NCBI GenBank assembly: GCA_017543265.1
Contig: JAFYGI010000027.1
Coordinates: forward strand, 1-45,468
Source: Bacillota bacterium
GTDB taxonomy: Bacteria > Bacillota > Clostridia > Lachnospirales > CAG-274
Direction: 5' to 3'
Length of the DNA: 45,468 nt
Shown: positions 1 to 8,248 of the stretch, one piece after another
Position numbering within the stretch: the first letter of the stretch is position 1
Layout of the letters: the number at the start of each line of letters is the position of its first letter
Program-made: the position numbers and the translations under genes
The notes under the pieces: generated by a model
What the model was told of the DNA's origin: nothing
Seen by the model: only the letters and a program-made list of their open reading frames with translations
Database searches by the model: none

Positions 1-47
1 AACAAATCGGTTTCAAACCCTTATCGTAATAAGCAAATGCCGTATTT

Positions 48-905
48 TTGAAAAATTCTATCAATTCCTTGCTGAAATGGTCGGGTATTGCTATGTCCAC
101 ACCAAAACCCGATGAATTTAATGTGTACGATGATATAAAAAATAAGCTGATAGCAAAAGGTGTTCCTGCGGAGGAAATAGCTTATATCCACGATGCCAAG
201 ACCGATGTATCCACGGACAAGGCTGTCAACCCCACAAACATTATGGGTGCAAGCAAACGCCTGTGTGAAATGATAATCCAAAGTTTTGATGCAAAAATAA
301 AATCGGGCAAAGCCGCCGAGATACCGCAGCTTTTTACCCATGCAGGCATAGAAAACGCCGATAAAAACGGCAGCGGCAGCGTTTTTAAAAACATCAAAAC
401 CGAATTTGTTGCGGTTCGTTTCGGCAATGTTCTCGGCAGCAACGGCTCTGTTATACCGCTGTTCAAAAAACAGATAGAAAACGGCGGTCCCGTTACCGTC
501 ACACATCCTGATATAATCAGGTATTTTATGACCATTCCCGAAGCCGTAAGCCTTGTGATGCTTGCGGGAACCTACGCCAAAGGCGGAGAAATTTTCGTGC
601 TTGATATGGGCAGCCCTGTCAAGATAGATACTCTTGCAAGAAACCTTATCAGACTTTCGGGATTTAAACCCGATGTGGATATTAAAATAGAATATACGGG
701 TCTGCGCCCCGGAGAAAAGCTCTATGAAGAAAAATTGATGGCCGAAGAAGGCTTGAAAAGAACGGAAAACAAACTTATCCATATCGGCTGTCCCATTTCG
801 TTCGACAATGATGAATTTTTAGAAGATCTTGACAGGCTTATGAACGCAGCCTATTCAAACAAAGATAATATTCGGGAGCTTGTTGAAAAGATAGTAGTAA
901 CATAA
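48..905 (+). CDS. CapD/FlaA1-type UDP-GlcNAc 4,6-dehydratase, C-terminal part, with foreign N-terminus
   Basis: From residue 55 the protein matches the second half of membrane UDP-N-acetylhexosamine 4,6-dehydratases (CapD/FlaA1/PglF family). It has [10 protein letters not shown], the MGASKR active-site segment (Met replaces the usual SDR Tyr in this subfamily), [23 protein letters not shown] and [11 protein letters not shown]. Such enzymes make the UDP-4-keto-6-deoxy sugar that a DegT aminotransferase then aminates, and one lies at 1298. The usual transmembrane half and NAD-binding glycine motif are absent. Residues 16-53 ([29 protein letters not shown]) instead look like SNF2-type helicases of integrative elements. 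The frame opens at TTG 48, with an ATG at 93. The gene is probably 5'-truncated and non-functional, or the join is an assembly error. Confidence 0.7.
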   Translation: MKNSINSLLKWSGIAMSTPKPDEFNVYDDIKNKLIAKGVPAEEIAYIHDAKTDVSTDKAVNPTNIMGASKRLCEMIIQSFDAKIKSGKAAEIPQLFTHAGIENADKNGSGSVFKNIKTEFVAVRFGNVLGSNGSVIPLFKKQIENGGPVTVTHPDIIRYFMTIPEAVSLVMLAGTYAKGGEIFVLDMGSPVKIDTLARNLIRLSGFKPDVDIKIEYTGLRPGEKLYEEKLMAEEGLKRTENKLIHIGCPISFDNDEFLEDLDRLMNAAYSNKDNIRELVEKIVVT

Positions 906-918
906 TTTTTCACACGTT

Positions 919-953
919 CATACACAGGAAAAACTGTTCCCGTGTATGTTTTT
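919..953 (+). terminator. Rho-independent terminator after the CapD-like gene
   Basis: Arms CATACACAGG (919-928) and CCCGTGTATG (939-948) pair with one mismatch, and five T follow. It lies 14 bases past the stop codon, so the CapD-like gene is probably transcribed apart from the glycan operon downstream. Confidence 0.75.
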
Positions 954-997
954 AGAACTGTCGAACATTATACGCGCAAGAAATTTGTAACTTCTTA

Positions 998-1027
998 TTG
1001 AAAAAAACTGATATAGTGTGGTATAAT
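998..1027 (+). promoter_or_regulatory. Sigma-A promoter P1 of the glycan operon
   Basis: TTGAAA (998-1003) and a consensus TATAAT (1022-1027) are separated by 18 bases, in a 390-base non-coding stretch (906-1297) upstream of the first operon gene. Confidence 0.6.
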
Positions 1028-1058
1028 AAGAGAAAAATAAGAAAAATACAAAAAAGAG

Positions 1059-1088
1059 TTGACAAGTCGTGTCGGCAGACGGTAGTAT
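1059..1088 (+). promoter_or_regulatory. Sigma-A promoter P2 of the glycan operon
   Basis: A consensus TTGACA (1059-1064) is followed after 18 bases by TAGTAT (1083-1088). With P1 it forms a tandem pair roughly 200-275 bases before the aminotransferase start, leaving a long untranslated leader. Confidence 0.6.
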
Positions 1089-1138
1089 CATATATACATA
1101 CAAGGCATATTGCACCCTTTTGCGAAAACGAAATGGAT

Positions 1139-1205
1139 AAAGCACAATCTTTGACGATTACCCATCGAATGGTGTGCTTTTATTGTGCTTTTATTGTCTT
1201 TTTGC
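1139..1205 (+). promoter_or_regulatory. Leader hairpin with duplicated 3' arm (possible attenuator)
   Basis: AAAGCACA (1139-1146) can pair with TGTGCTTT at 1173-1180. The 11-base unit TGTGCTTTTAT occurs twice in tandem (1173-1183 and 1184-1194), so the same 5' arm could pair with either copy. A T-rich stretch follows (to about 1203), and CGAT/ATCG can form an inner stem. It sits in the transcribed leader between the promoters and the first gene, where an attenuator or antitermination site is expected in long polysaccharide operons. That function is inferred only. Confidence 0.4.
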
Positions 1206-1297
1206 TGATTATAAGGGGCGTTACGCTCTCGCACGGCTTTTTTACATAAAATGATGAATTTTAGCATGATCTCACCACACCTATAAAGGAAAATTGT

Positions 1298-2629
1298 ATG
1301 GAAAGAAACTATTTAACACGAAAGGCAACGGATATAAGTGATATCGTCGGTGTTCAGCCGATCAAGACACAAATCAATACGGACGATATTCCCAAATTTG
1401 AAAAAACAGTATGGCTATCTTCACCTACCATGCACGGAGAAGAATTGAAATATATGACGGAAGCTTATACCAAAAACTGGCTGTCGACCATTGGCGAGAA
1501 TATTGACGAGGTCGAGAGAATATCTTGTAAACAAGTAGGGTGCAAGTATGCTGTTGCATTGAACAGCGGCACATCTGCCATCCATCTTGCCATACGTCTG
1601 GCAGGGGTAAAGCCCGGAGACAGGGTATTTTGTTCCGATTTAACCTTTTCCGCAACGGTCAACCCAATCTCGTATGAAGGTGGCGTGCAGGTATTTATCG
1701 ACTCCGAGTATGACACATGGAACATGGATCCAAAAGCACTTGAAAAAGCGTTTGAATTGTATCCGGATGTGAAGGTGGTCGTTGTGGCAAATCTGTATGG
1801 CACCCCTGCAAAGCTGGATGAGATACGCGCGGTCTGCGATGCGCATAATGCCGTTTTAATCGAAGATGCGGCAGAATCTCTCGGCGCGGTCTATAAAGGA
1901 AAGCAGACAGGAACCTTTGGAACATACAACGCCATTTCCTTTAACGGGAACAAGATCATCACCGGAAGCTCAGGTGGTGTGCTGTTGACAGACAACCTGC
2001 ATGCGGCTAACAAAGTAAGGAAATGGTCAACGCAAAGCAGGGAAGACGCCCCATGGTATCAGCATGAGGAGTTGGGATACAATTACCGAATGAGCAACGT
2101 GGTCGCGGGTGTTGTCAGAGGGCAGTTCCCCCATCTTTCGGAACACATTGCCCAAAAAAAGGCGATCTATATGCGGTATAAGGAGGGATTGAAAGACCTC
2201 CCGATAACAATGAATCCTTACATAGAAGAAACAGAAGAGCCGAATTTTTGGCTAAGTTGTCTTTTGATTGATAAGGAAGCTATGTGCGATCAGGTGAGAT
2301 CCGATAACAGAACACTATATTATAAAAAACCGGGAAAGCATGAAAACTGCTCCTGCCCAACGGAGATCTACGCCCACCTGATGAGCCACAATGCCCAGTG
2401 CCGACCTATCTGGAAACCGATGCATATGCAGCCGATTTATCGGATGAATCCGTTTGTTACAGTGGAAGGCGACTGCCGAGGAAGAACAAACGCCTATATT
2501 GCCGAAAAAGATGCGGTGGATGTCGGTGCGGATATATTTGAGCGCGGACTATGCCTGCCATCGGACAATAAGATGACTTCAAAACAGCAGGATAGGATCA
2601 TAGAGATCATTCACAGATGTTTTAGGTGA
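1298..2629 (+). CDS. DegT/DnrJ/EryC1/StrS family PLP-dependent sugar aminotransferase
   Basis: The protein (443 aa) is a fold-type I aminotransferase of the DegT family, which aminates UDP-4-keto-6-deoxy sugars in the cytoplasm. Visible are the N-S-G-T-S-A-I cofactor-binding segment (residues 89-95), the EDAAESLGA Asp/Glu region (189-197) and the Schiff-base lysine K219 in NGNKIITGSSGG. The end carries RPIWKPMH, typical of PglE-like members. The N-terminus is about 40 residues longer than compact family members. ATG 1298 has AAAGGA seven bases upstream. It is the first gene of the operon and would act after a CapD-type dehydratase to give a 4-amino-4,6-dideoxy-hexose nucleotide. The family is secure; the exact substrate (bacillosamine type, viosamine or AATGal type) cannot be read. 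Confidence 0.9.
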   Translation: MERNYLTRKATDISDIVGVQPIKTQINTDDIPKFEKTVWLSSPTMHGEELKYMTEAYTKNWLSTIGENIDEVERISCKQVGCKYAVALNSGTSAIHLAIRLAGVKPGDRVFCSDLTFSATVNPISYEGGVQVFIDSEYDTWNMDPKALEKAFELYPDVKVVVVANLYGTPAKLDEIRAVCDAHNAVLIEDAAESLGAVYKGKQTGTFGTYNAISFNGNKIITGSSGGVLLTDNLHAANKVRKWSTQSREDAPWYQHEELGYNYRMSNVVAGVVRGQFPHLSEHIAQKKAIYMRYKEGLKDLPITMNPYIEETEEPNFWLSCLLIDKEAMCDQVRSDNRTLYYKKPGKHENCSCPTEIYAHLMSHNAQCRPIWKPMHMQPIYRMNPFVTVEGDCRGRTNAYIAEKDAVDVGADIFERGLCLPSDNKMTSKQQDRIIEIIHRCFR

Positions 2630-2823
2630 GCGATGTAAAATTTAAGGGAACCTCTAAAAATTGCTTTGAAGCAGAACGCAGAGAAATTTTTTGAAAGATA
2701 GGAAACCGACCTAAAGCATAGCAGAAAGCCTATGTTGAAGAAGGCTGACGCCGCTATCGGAAAATTTATAAGGTTATGCGAAAAATGAAATACACTCAAT
2801 ACTGTAGGAGAGAGGAAAAAACA
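2630..2823 (+). other. Non-coding gap with a possible IS remnant
   Basis: No gene is supported here. From about 2649 the DNA begins GGGAACCTCTAAAAA, which resembles the terminal inverted repeat of some insertion sequences, but no matching second end or transposase reading frame is visible. The stretch ends in the ribosome-binding site of the first carrier protein (AGGAGAGAGG, 2806-2815). Treat the IS idea as a weak guess. Confidence 0.2.
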
Positions 2824-3057
2824 ATGTCAAAAAAAGAAACCATATTGGAAATACTGAAAAATATAAATCCATCTGTCAACTTTGAGCAGGTACAGGGTAT
2901 CCTTGAGAACGGATATATCGATTCGATGGATTTTATGAGATTTATCGCAGAACTGGGACAACACTTCGGGGTCGATATAGATGCAGATGAGATAACCTCG
3001 GAGAATTTCGATACGGTGGAAACGATCGAGAAAATGATAGAACGATTGAAAGGATAA
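2824..3057 (+). CDS. Acyl carrier protein (ACP 1)
   Basis: This 77-residue acidic helical protein has the phosphopantetheine site YIDSMDF, with Ser34 as the predicted attachment serine, and the usual helix III region. ATG 2824 is preferred to an upstream ATG because AGGAGAGAGG lies just before it. It is followed after 10 bases by a hexapeptide acyltransferase and then an adenylate-forming ligase, a set that could load and transfer an acyl group. It is one of three carrier proteins in the operon and differs clearly from the other two around the serine. Confidence 0.88.
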   Translation: MSKKETILEILKNINPSVNFEQVQGILENGYIDSMDFMRFIAELGQHFGVDIDADEITSENFDTVETIEKMIERLKG

Positions 3058-3067
3058 ATACACAGCC

Positions 3068-3649
3068 ATGGAAATAAAACGCTTTTATCACAGCGCTCGC
3101 CTGCTTTTGCTGCGAAATCCGCGCAAACGAACAGCTTATCTAAAAAAACATCATCTTTTTGATGCTATCGGTGAAAACTGCATATGGGGTCCTGTCAAAA
3201 TGCCGCTGTATCCTAAGCTTATCCGACTTCACAATAATGTTGCGATACACAAAACGGCAGTTATCATTACTCACGATATGGTCGATGGTTTTTTGAAGAA
3301 GGCAAGACCCGATATGGGGTTTGGTCACAGAGAGAGGCTTGGCTGTATTGAGATAATGGACAATGTATATGTGGCAAACGAGGTTATCATTATGCCGAAT
3401 GTCAGGATAGGTAAAAACTGCATCATATCCACAGGCAGTGTCGTTACACAGGATATACCCGAAAACTCGGTCGTCGCAGGCAATCCTGCTAAGGTGGTGG
3501 GTCGTTTTGACATATTCTGTGCAATGCGAAGAATGCGCAGTACAGAGAATGTCAAATTTCGCAACCAGAAACTGCCCGATGAACTGGCAAAGGAACATTG
3601 GAATAAATTTGAGCAAAAACACACAGAAAAGAAGGAAAATACACCATGA
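3068..3649 (+). CDS. Left-handed beta-helix (hexapeptide) acyltransferase
   Basis: The 193-residue protein has the hexapeptide repeat pattern in its second half (VYVANEVIIMPNVRIG, NCIISTGSVVTQDIP, ENSVVAGNPAKVVG). The ending VAGNPAKVVG is characteristic of CatB/NodL/WbbJ-type O- and N-acetyltransferases, and His residues in the THDM region (about residue 69) may be catalytic. It sits between ACP 1 and the first ligase, overlapping the latter by ATGA, so translation is probably coupled. It may transfer an acetyl or an ACP-borne acyl group to a sugar; the donor cannot be told from sequence. Confidence 0.82.
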   Translation: MEIKRFYHSARLLLLRNPRKRTAYLKKHHLFDAIGENCIWGPVKMPLYPKLIRLHNNVAIHKTAVIITHDMVDGFLKKARPDMGFGHRERLGCIEIMDNVYVANEVIIMPNVRIGKNCIISTGSVVTQDIPENSVVAGNPAKVVGRFDIFCAMRRMRSTENVKFRNQKLPDELAKEHWNKFEQKHTEKKENTP

Positions 3650-5109
3650 CAAGTACAAGTATTGTTGAAAAACTGTTTCTGTATGCGAAAAAGACACCCG
3701 ACAAGGCGGCGGTTATTTTTGAAAAAGAGATCGTTACCTATGGTGAGCTTTGGGACAATACTGTCCGCTGTGCGCATTTGTTTAGCAAATTGGGGCTTCG
3801 GGAAAATGACAGGATAATTATCCAGTGCAGATACAGCCTGTTTTATTTGGCAAGCATATATGCCGCACATCTCTGCGGCGCCGCAGTGGTTCTTGTTGAT
3901 AAGAATGCCAACGGTGATATGATAGCCGATATGGCGGAGCAGGTAGATGCACAGCTTGCCGTCTGCAATATGGAAACAGAGCGTTTTGCAAATACCGTCC
4001 TTTACGGGATACTTGCGGAAGGCCTGACTGAGGACACATCTATGGATAATTTGGCATTTCCTGCCCCGGAAAGCGTAGCGGTGATCTTGTTTACCACGGG
4101 GACTACGGGTGCACCTAAGGGTGTACAGCTCACCCAGCGGAACACAACGGGCTGGGCTACTATTATGTGCGAATACAGTGATTCCGACAGTGAGGTTTTT
4201 CTTTATGCGGTACCGCTTAATCATGTTGCGCCGTTCATGCGTCTGCAGCACACGATATACATCGGCGGAACAGTGATTTTTATGGAAAGTATGATGAAGA
4301 TCGGGAAGGTGTTTGAGTATGTGGAAAAATACGGTGTGAATGCATTGTATTTTCCGCCCGCAGGCATTACCATGCTGCAGCATCTTTCAAAAGATAAATT
4401 GGCGAAGTATGCAAATCAGCTTGGTTTTGTCGGCTCCGGTTCGGCTGCAATGACGGTGTCACAGCGGGATTACTTAAAGAATATGCTGCCGAAGACCTTT
4501 TTGTATACGACTTACGGATCTTCGGAAACGGGGCTCGTCAGTTTGTACCGCTATGATAACAGCGATAAACCGATCAACTGCTGCGGCAGAGCATTGCCCG
4601 GGGTCGAACTTCGAATAGTTGACGATGGATTTCACACCGTTCCGGCAGGACGGGTCGGCTCAATTGCAATTAAAAGCGATTTGGTCATGAAGGGCTACTA
4701 CAAGCGTCCGGAACTGACCGCTGCGGTAATGTACGACGGCTTCTTTGTTTCCGAAGATTTGGGTTACATAGATGAAGACGGCTATCTGTACGTCTGCGGA
4801 CGAAAGGACGATATGATAAACATAGGCGGTCTGAAAGTTTTTCCGTCCGAGATCGAAAATGCCGCACTAAAGATACCCGGCATTGCCGAATGTATTTGTT
4901 TCGGCGTTTCCGACCCCATTACGGGGCAGGCGGTCAAGCTGGTGATCAGAACGGACGATACCGCCGCACTCACCGCTGCGCAGGTGCAGACTGAGTTAGG
5001 GCGTGTGATGGATGCCTACAAGGTTCCAAAAAGTGTTGAGTTTACAACGGAGATCGCAAAGACCGCCAACGGAAAACCAAATCGAAAATTCTATCAGCAG
5101 AAAGGCTGA
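3646..5109 (+). CDS. AMP-binding adenylate-forming ligase 1 (acyl-CoA/acyl-ACP synthetase)
   Basis: A class I adenylate-forming enzyme of 487 aa activates a carboxylic acid as acyl-AMP and passes it to a thiol. The ATP loop TGTTGAPKG lies at residues 151-159, the YGSSETG motif is present near residue 290, and the hinge region GYLYVCGRKDDMINIGG and the C-terminal catalytic lysine K477 (TANGKPNRK) are intact. The start overlaps the preceding stop (ATGA). With ACP 1 two genes upstream, a role in loading a free acid onto a carrier protein is plausible. A second, quite different ligase ends the operon, which suggests two different acids or two different carriers. Confidence 0.9.
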   Translation: MTSTSIVEKLFLYAKKTPDKAAVIFEKEIVTYGELWDNTVRCAHLFSKLGLRENDRIIIQCRYSLFYLASIYAAHLCGAAVVLVDKNANGDMIADMAEQVDAQLAVCNMETERFANTVLYGILAEGLTEDTSMDNLAFPAPESVAVILFTTGTTGAPKGVQLTQRNTTGWATIMCEYSDSDSEVFLYAVPLNHVAPFMRLQHTIYIGGTVIFMESMMKIGKVFEYVEKYGVNALYFPPAGITMLQHLSKDKLAKYANQLGFVGSGSAAMTVSQRDYLKNMLPKTFLYTTYGSSETGLVSLYRYDNSDKPINCCGRALPGVELRIVDDGFHTVPAGRVGSIAIKSDLVMKGYYKRPELTAAVMYDGFFVSEDLGYIDEDGYLYVCGRKDDMINIGGLKVFPSEIENAALKIPGIAECICFGVSDPITGQAVKLVIRTDDTAALTAAQVQTELGRVMDAYKVPKSVEFTTEIAKTANGKPNRKFYQQKG

Positions 5110-5168
5110 TAGCCCGAATCAACTGCCGTTCATCCGCGTAAACAATTTACAGAGGGAAGGAAAAAGAA

Positions 5169-5804
5169 GTGTTTTATTCGAAATATGTCAAAAGACTGTT
5201 AAGCGTATGCCTTTCGTTTATCGGTATTATAGCTTTATCGCCGATAATGCTGATAACGGCTGTTTTGATCCGTATCAAGTTAGGGTCTCCGGTTATTTTC
5301 TCGCAGGAAAGACCCGGATATAAGGAAAAGATTTTCAAACTTTATAAATTTCGCTCTATGACCGATGCGCGTGACGAAACAGGGGAACTGCTCCCCGATG
5401 AAAAAAGGCAAACGAAGTTCGGACGGTTTTTGAGAAGGACCAGCTTAGACGAGTTGCCAAGCTTGGTAAATATCTTAAAAGGAGATATGGCTTTTATCGG
5501 TCCTCGTCCACTTTTGAAGGAATACTTACAGGTATATACGCCCGAACAGCACAAAAGACATAATGTCCGTCCCGGAATGGCGAATATATCCGCGATCAAG
5601 GGCAGAAATACGCTTGATTGGGAAGAACGGCTCAAATGGGATGTATGGTATACGGAAAATATATCTTTTTTGCTGGATATAAAGATATTTTTTCAAACTA
5701 TAAAGGTAGTGCTAATGAGGAAAGGTGCACCGGATGCAAATGATTCCAACCGCGGCCGCTTTGATGTGGCGGCAACGGGGAAAAGACTGAAAGGGAGTGA
5801 CTAA
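5169..5804 (+). CDS. Monotopic phosphoglycosyl transferase (PglC/WcaJ-type)
   Basis: This 211-residue protein is the bacterial sugar transferase domain (PF02397) without the extra transmembrane region of WbaP, so about the size of PglC. It has one N-terminal re-entrant hydrophobic helix (residues 9-33), FKLYKFRSM, the Asp-Glu catalytic dyad at 94-95 (SLDELPSL), FIGPRPLL and VRPGMANISAIKGR. It moves a sugar-1-phosphate from UDP-sugar to undecaprenyl phosphate at the inner face of the membrane and so starts the repeat unit. The GTG start is preferred because AGAGGGAAGG lies 8 bases before it. PglC-like enzymes often take bacillosamine-type amino sugars, consistent with its neighbours. Confidence 0.92.
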   Translation: MFYSKYVKRLLSVCLSFIGIIALSPIMLITAVLIRIKLGSPVIFSQERPGYKEKIFKLYKFRSMTDARDETGELLPDEKRQTKFGRFLRRTSLDELPSLVNILKGDMAFIGPRPLLKEYLQVYTPEQHKRHNVRPGMANISAIKGRNTLDWEERLKWDVWYTENISFLLDIKIFFQTIKVVLMRKGAPDANDSNRGRFDVAATGKRLKGSD

Positions 5805-6734
5805 GTGAAGAGCACGGAAATATTAAGCTTTCTCGATCGAGAAGGTATAGAATATGAAACAGTAAGGATCTCCGACGATGAGATCAACGGTTATTCCAGC
5901 CTGTTCAACTACCGGGAAGGGACAATGACTTTTATTGTTCCCGAAAGACGGTTTGCAGACTTCACAGATAAATTCGCAACGACCCGGATACCGTTTATGA
6001 TCATTGGTAAGACGGAATCCGATTACCCCATATTTTCAAGTGTTATAAGAGTAAAAAGTCCGAGAAGGGTGTTTTTTTTGCTTTTAGACGGACTTTTTGA
6101 AAAGGTTCCCGACCCGGAGATAACCGGTATTTCCGCAGACCCGGAAGTGTATAAAAAAAATTCCTATATTGCACCGACGGCTTCGATCGGAAATAATGTC
6201 AGGATCGGTGTCGGATGTGTTATAGAGGGAAATGTCACGATCGGCGATAACACAGAGATACACCATAATGTTGTCATCAGAAATAAGACTAAAATAGGCG
6301 CCAATTGTACTATCCATTCGGGAACAGTTATTGGGGAGTACGGATTTGGCTATGTAGTAAATGAATTGAATGAAAAAACCATGCTCAGGCATTACGGCGG
6401 AGTTGTTATCGAGGATAACGTACACATCGGAGATAATTGCGTTATTATCCGAGGTGCGATCGATGATACAATCATCCGCAGGGGTGTGAAAATAAATACT
6501 ATGGTTCATATAGCGCACAATGATGAGATCGGTGCCGATACGCTTATTACTTCACCTTGTCATGTGTGTGGAAGCGTAAAGATCGGAGAAAACTGTCATA
6601 TAGCAGGTGTCACTATCAGAAATCAAAGGAATGTCGGGGCAAACGCTACTGTAGGGTTAGGGACGGTTGTTGTTAAAGATGTGGAAGCCGGATCAACAGT
6701 CGTTGGAAACCCCGCAAGACCACTGATCAAATAA
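5805..6734 (+). CDS. LpxD-like UDP-sugar N-acyltransferase
   Basis: The protein (309 aa) has an N-terminal LpxD-like lobe (about 1-105) and a long left-handed beta-helix. LpxD hallmarks are visible: GEYGFGYV, GAIDDTIIRRGVKIN, then HIAHND with His238 where E. coli LpxD has catalytic His239, and AGVTIRNQRNVG. LpxD adds a 3-hydroxyacyl chain from ACP to the free amine of a UDP-glucosamine derivative. No lipid A gene is otherwise present, so here it probably N-acylates an amino sugar of the surface glycan. The GTG start directly follows the stop of the phosphoglycosyl transferase. A KAS III, reductases, a PIG-L deacetylase and two ACPs lie just downstream. Confidence 0.85.
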   Translation: MKSTEILSFLDREGIEYETVRISDDEINGYSSLFNYREGTMTFIVPERRFADFTDKFATTRIPFMIIGKTESDYPIFSSVIRVKSPRRVFFLLLDGLFEKVPDPEITGISADPEVYKKNSYIAPTASIGNNVRIGVGCVIEGNVTIGDNTEIHHNVVIRNKTKIGANCTIHSGTVIGEYGFGYVVNELNEKTMLRHYGGVVIEDNVHIGDNCVIIRGAIDDTIIRRGVKINTMVHIAHNDEIGADTLITSPCHVCGSVKIGENCHIAGVTIRNQRNVGANATVGLGTVVVKDVEAGSTVVGNPARPLIK

Positions 6735-6755
6735 AAATCGATAAGGTGTAATTGA

Positions 6756-7517
6756 ATGAAGAACGTAATTGATTTGTCAAATAAAACAATTCTGGTTGCC
6801 GGGGCATCATCCGGTATGGGTGCTGAAACGGCAATTTTATGCAGCGAACTCGGCGCAAGGCTCGTGCTGATTGCGCGGAGAGAAGATATGCTGTGTGAAG
6901 TAACGAGGAAACTTGAGGGTGAGGGGCATCGGTATTATCCGTTTGATCTTAAAGAGCTTCATAATATAGAAACATTTATAAAAGATGTTATCAAAGAAAC
7001 AGGTGCACTTGACGGGATGGTCTATTCGGCGGGGATTCCGGGCACACGCCCGTTGAGGATGCTGAAGCCTGCTGCTTTAAGCGAAGTAATGAACGTCAAC
7101 TTCAGTGCTTTTGTAGAACTGGTCAGGTGCGTTACCAAAAAAAATATGTTCAATAACGGAATGAGTATCGTTGGCATTTCTTCTGTCTCTTCTATGATGG
7201 GGAGCCTGGGAAAGACCGCCTATTGTTCGTCTAAGGCTGCGATGGATTCAGCGGTCAGATGTATGGCCAAGGAATTGGCACCGGGCGGTATCCGCGTAAA
7301 TACAGTTTGCCCGGGTATCATCGAAACCGATATGTTTCAGTCATTCCAAAACTTTGCCGGTGACAGCGGCGATGCTCAGACCAAGATCGAACGTCAGTAT
7401 CTTGGCTTAGGCAAACCTATCGATGTCGCAAATGCGATCGCCTTTCTGCTTTCGGATGCATCCCGCTTGATCACAGGCGCAAGCATAGGCGTAGATGGTG
7501 GAATGCTTTCTTCATAA
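6756..7517 (+). CDS. Short-chain dehydrogenase/reductase 1 (FabG-like)
   Basis: A classical SDR of 253 aa has GASSGMG cofactor loop (residues 16-22), Ser142/143, Tyr156 and Lys160 (TAYCSSK), and the ending GVDGGMLSS typical of FabG-like proteins. NADP-linked reduction of a 3-oxoacyl-ACP to a 3-hydroxyacyl-ACP is the likely reaction, as KAS III and ACP genes follow. Reduction of a keto sugar is an alternative that sequence cannot exclude. It sits between the LpxD-like and deacetylase genes, both with short spacers. Confidence 0.85.
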   Translation: MKNVIDLSNKTILVAGASSGMGAETAILCSELGARLVLIARREDMLCEVTRKLEGEGHRYYPFDLKELHNIETFIKDVIKETGALDGMVYSAGIPGTRPLRMLKPAALSEVMNVNFSAFVELVRCVTKKNMFNNGMSIVGISSVSSMMGSLGKTAYCSSKAAMDSAVRCMAKELAPGGIRVNTVCPGIIETDMFQSFQNFAGDSGDAQTKIERQYLGLGKPIDVANAIAFLLSDASRLITGASIGVDGGMLSS

Positions 7518-7549
7518 ACACCCAAAAAACATACCTTAGGAGAGATCAC

Positions 7550-8248
7550 ATGAAGATTTTGGTATTTGCCCCGCATCCGGACGATGAAGTGCTTGGCTGC
7601 GGCGGCACGATGGCTCGATATATTGATAAAGGGGCGGAAGTGACGGTATGTATTGTTACAAGCCCGCAGCCACCCGTATACGTTTATAAGGATAACATAG
7701 CGGAGAAAAATGGATGGCCGCATATTATATATCCGCAGATAAAAGCCGCACATGAACTGCTGAAGATAAAAGAAACTGTTTTCCTTCAGTTTCCGTGCGT
7801 CCTTTTAGAGAATGAACCAAGGCATATTGTTAATGGCAAAATCAGCGAGGTTATTCAGCGAGTTAAGCCTGATGTGGTATTTATACCACACTTCGGGGAT
7901 GCGCAAAAAGATCATACAATTGTTTCGGAAGCTGTAATGGTCGCAGTAAGACCGAAGTATGCCCATGTTCCGCGCTATGTATATTCTTACGAGTGCCTTT
8001 CGGAAACGGAGTGGAATATTCCTCATGTGACAAATATATTCATACCGAATACTTTTGTTGATATAACCGATTATCTGCAAAAAAAGAAAGATGCTATGGC
8101 TTGCTTCACATCACAGGTGGGAGAATTTCCGAATCCAAGATCGGTTGAAGCGATCGAAGCATTGGCGAAATTGAGAGGTTCGGTCGCCGGTTTTATGGCT
8201 GCCGAAGCATTCACTCTTATCCGAGAGTATAGGGGAAAAGAAAAATGA
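7550..8248 (+). CDS. PIG-L family (LmbE-like) N-deacetylase
   Basis: The 232-residue protein has the PIG-L/LmbE signature APHPDDE near the N-terminus, with His9 and Asp12 as predicted zinc ligands and Asp11 as general base. A second motif HFGDAQKDH (114-122) supplies the third ligand. Family members remove an acetyl group from N-acetylglucosamine-type substrates (MshB, BshB, PIG-L). In this operon it may free an amine that the LpxD-like or PglD-like enzyme then re-acylates, the job LpxC does in lipid A synthesis. AGGAGAGATC precedes the ATG, and the end overlaps the next gene by ATGA. Confidence 0.88.
   Translation: MKILVFAPHPDDEVLGCGGTMARYIDKGAEVTVCIVTSPQPPVYVYKDNIAEKNGWPHIIYPQIKAAHELLKIKETVFLQFPCVLLENEPRHIVNGKISEVIQRVKPDVVFIPHFGDAQKDHTIVSEAVMVAVRPKYAHVPRYVYSYECLSETEWNIPHVTNIFIPNTFVDITDYLQKKKDAMACFTSQVGEFPNPRSVEAIEALAKLRGSVAGFMAAEAFTLIREYRGKEK

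Noticed and set aside
21..782. Long minus-strand open frame over the CapD-like gene
   Set aside because: It is antisense to well-conserved CapD motifs and its translation shows no family pattern over that stretch; it is a shadow of the real gene.
998..1249. Open frame of 83 codons in the operon leader
   Set aside because: It overlaps both promoters and the hairpin, has no ribosome-binding site, and its product looks random.
906..1297. JUMPstart/ops element of enterobacterial polysaccharide operons
   Set aside because: The ops octamer was not found in the leader and the setting is Gram-positive.
3325..4383. 352-codon minus-strand frame
   Set aside because: It is antisense to the hexapeptide acyltransferase and ligase 1, both with intact motifs.
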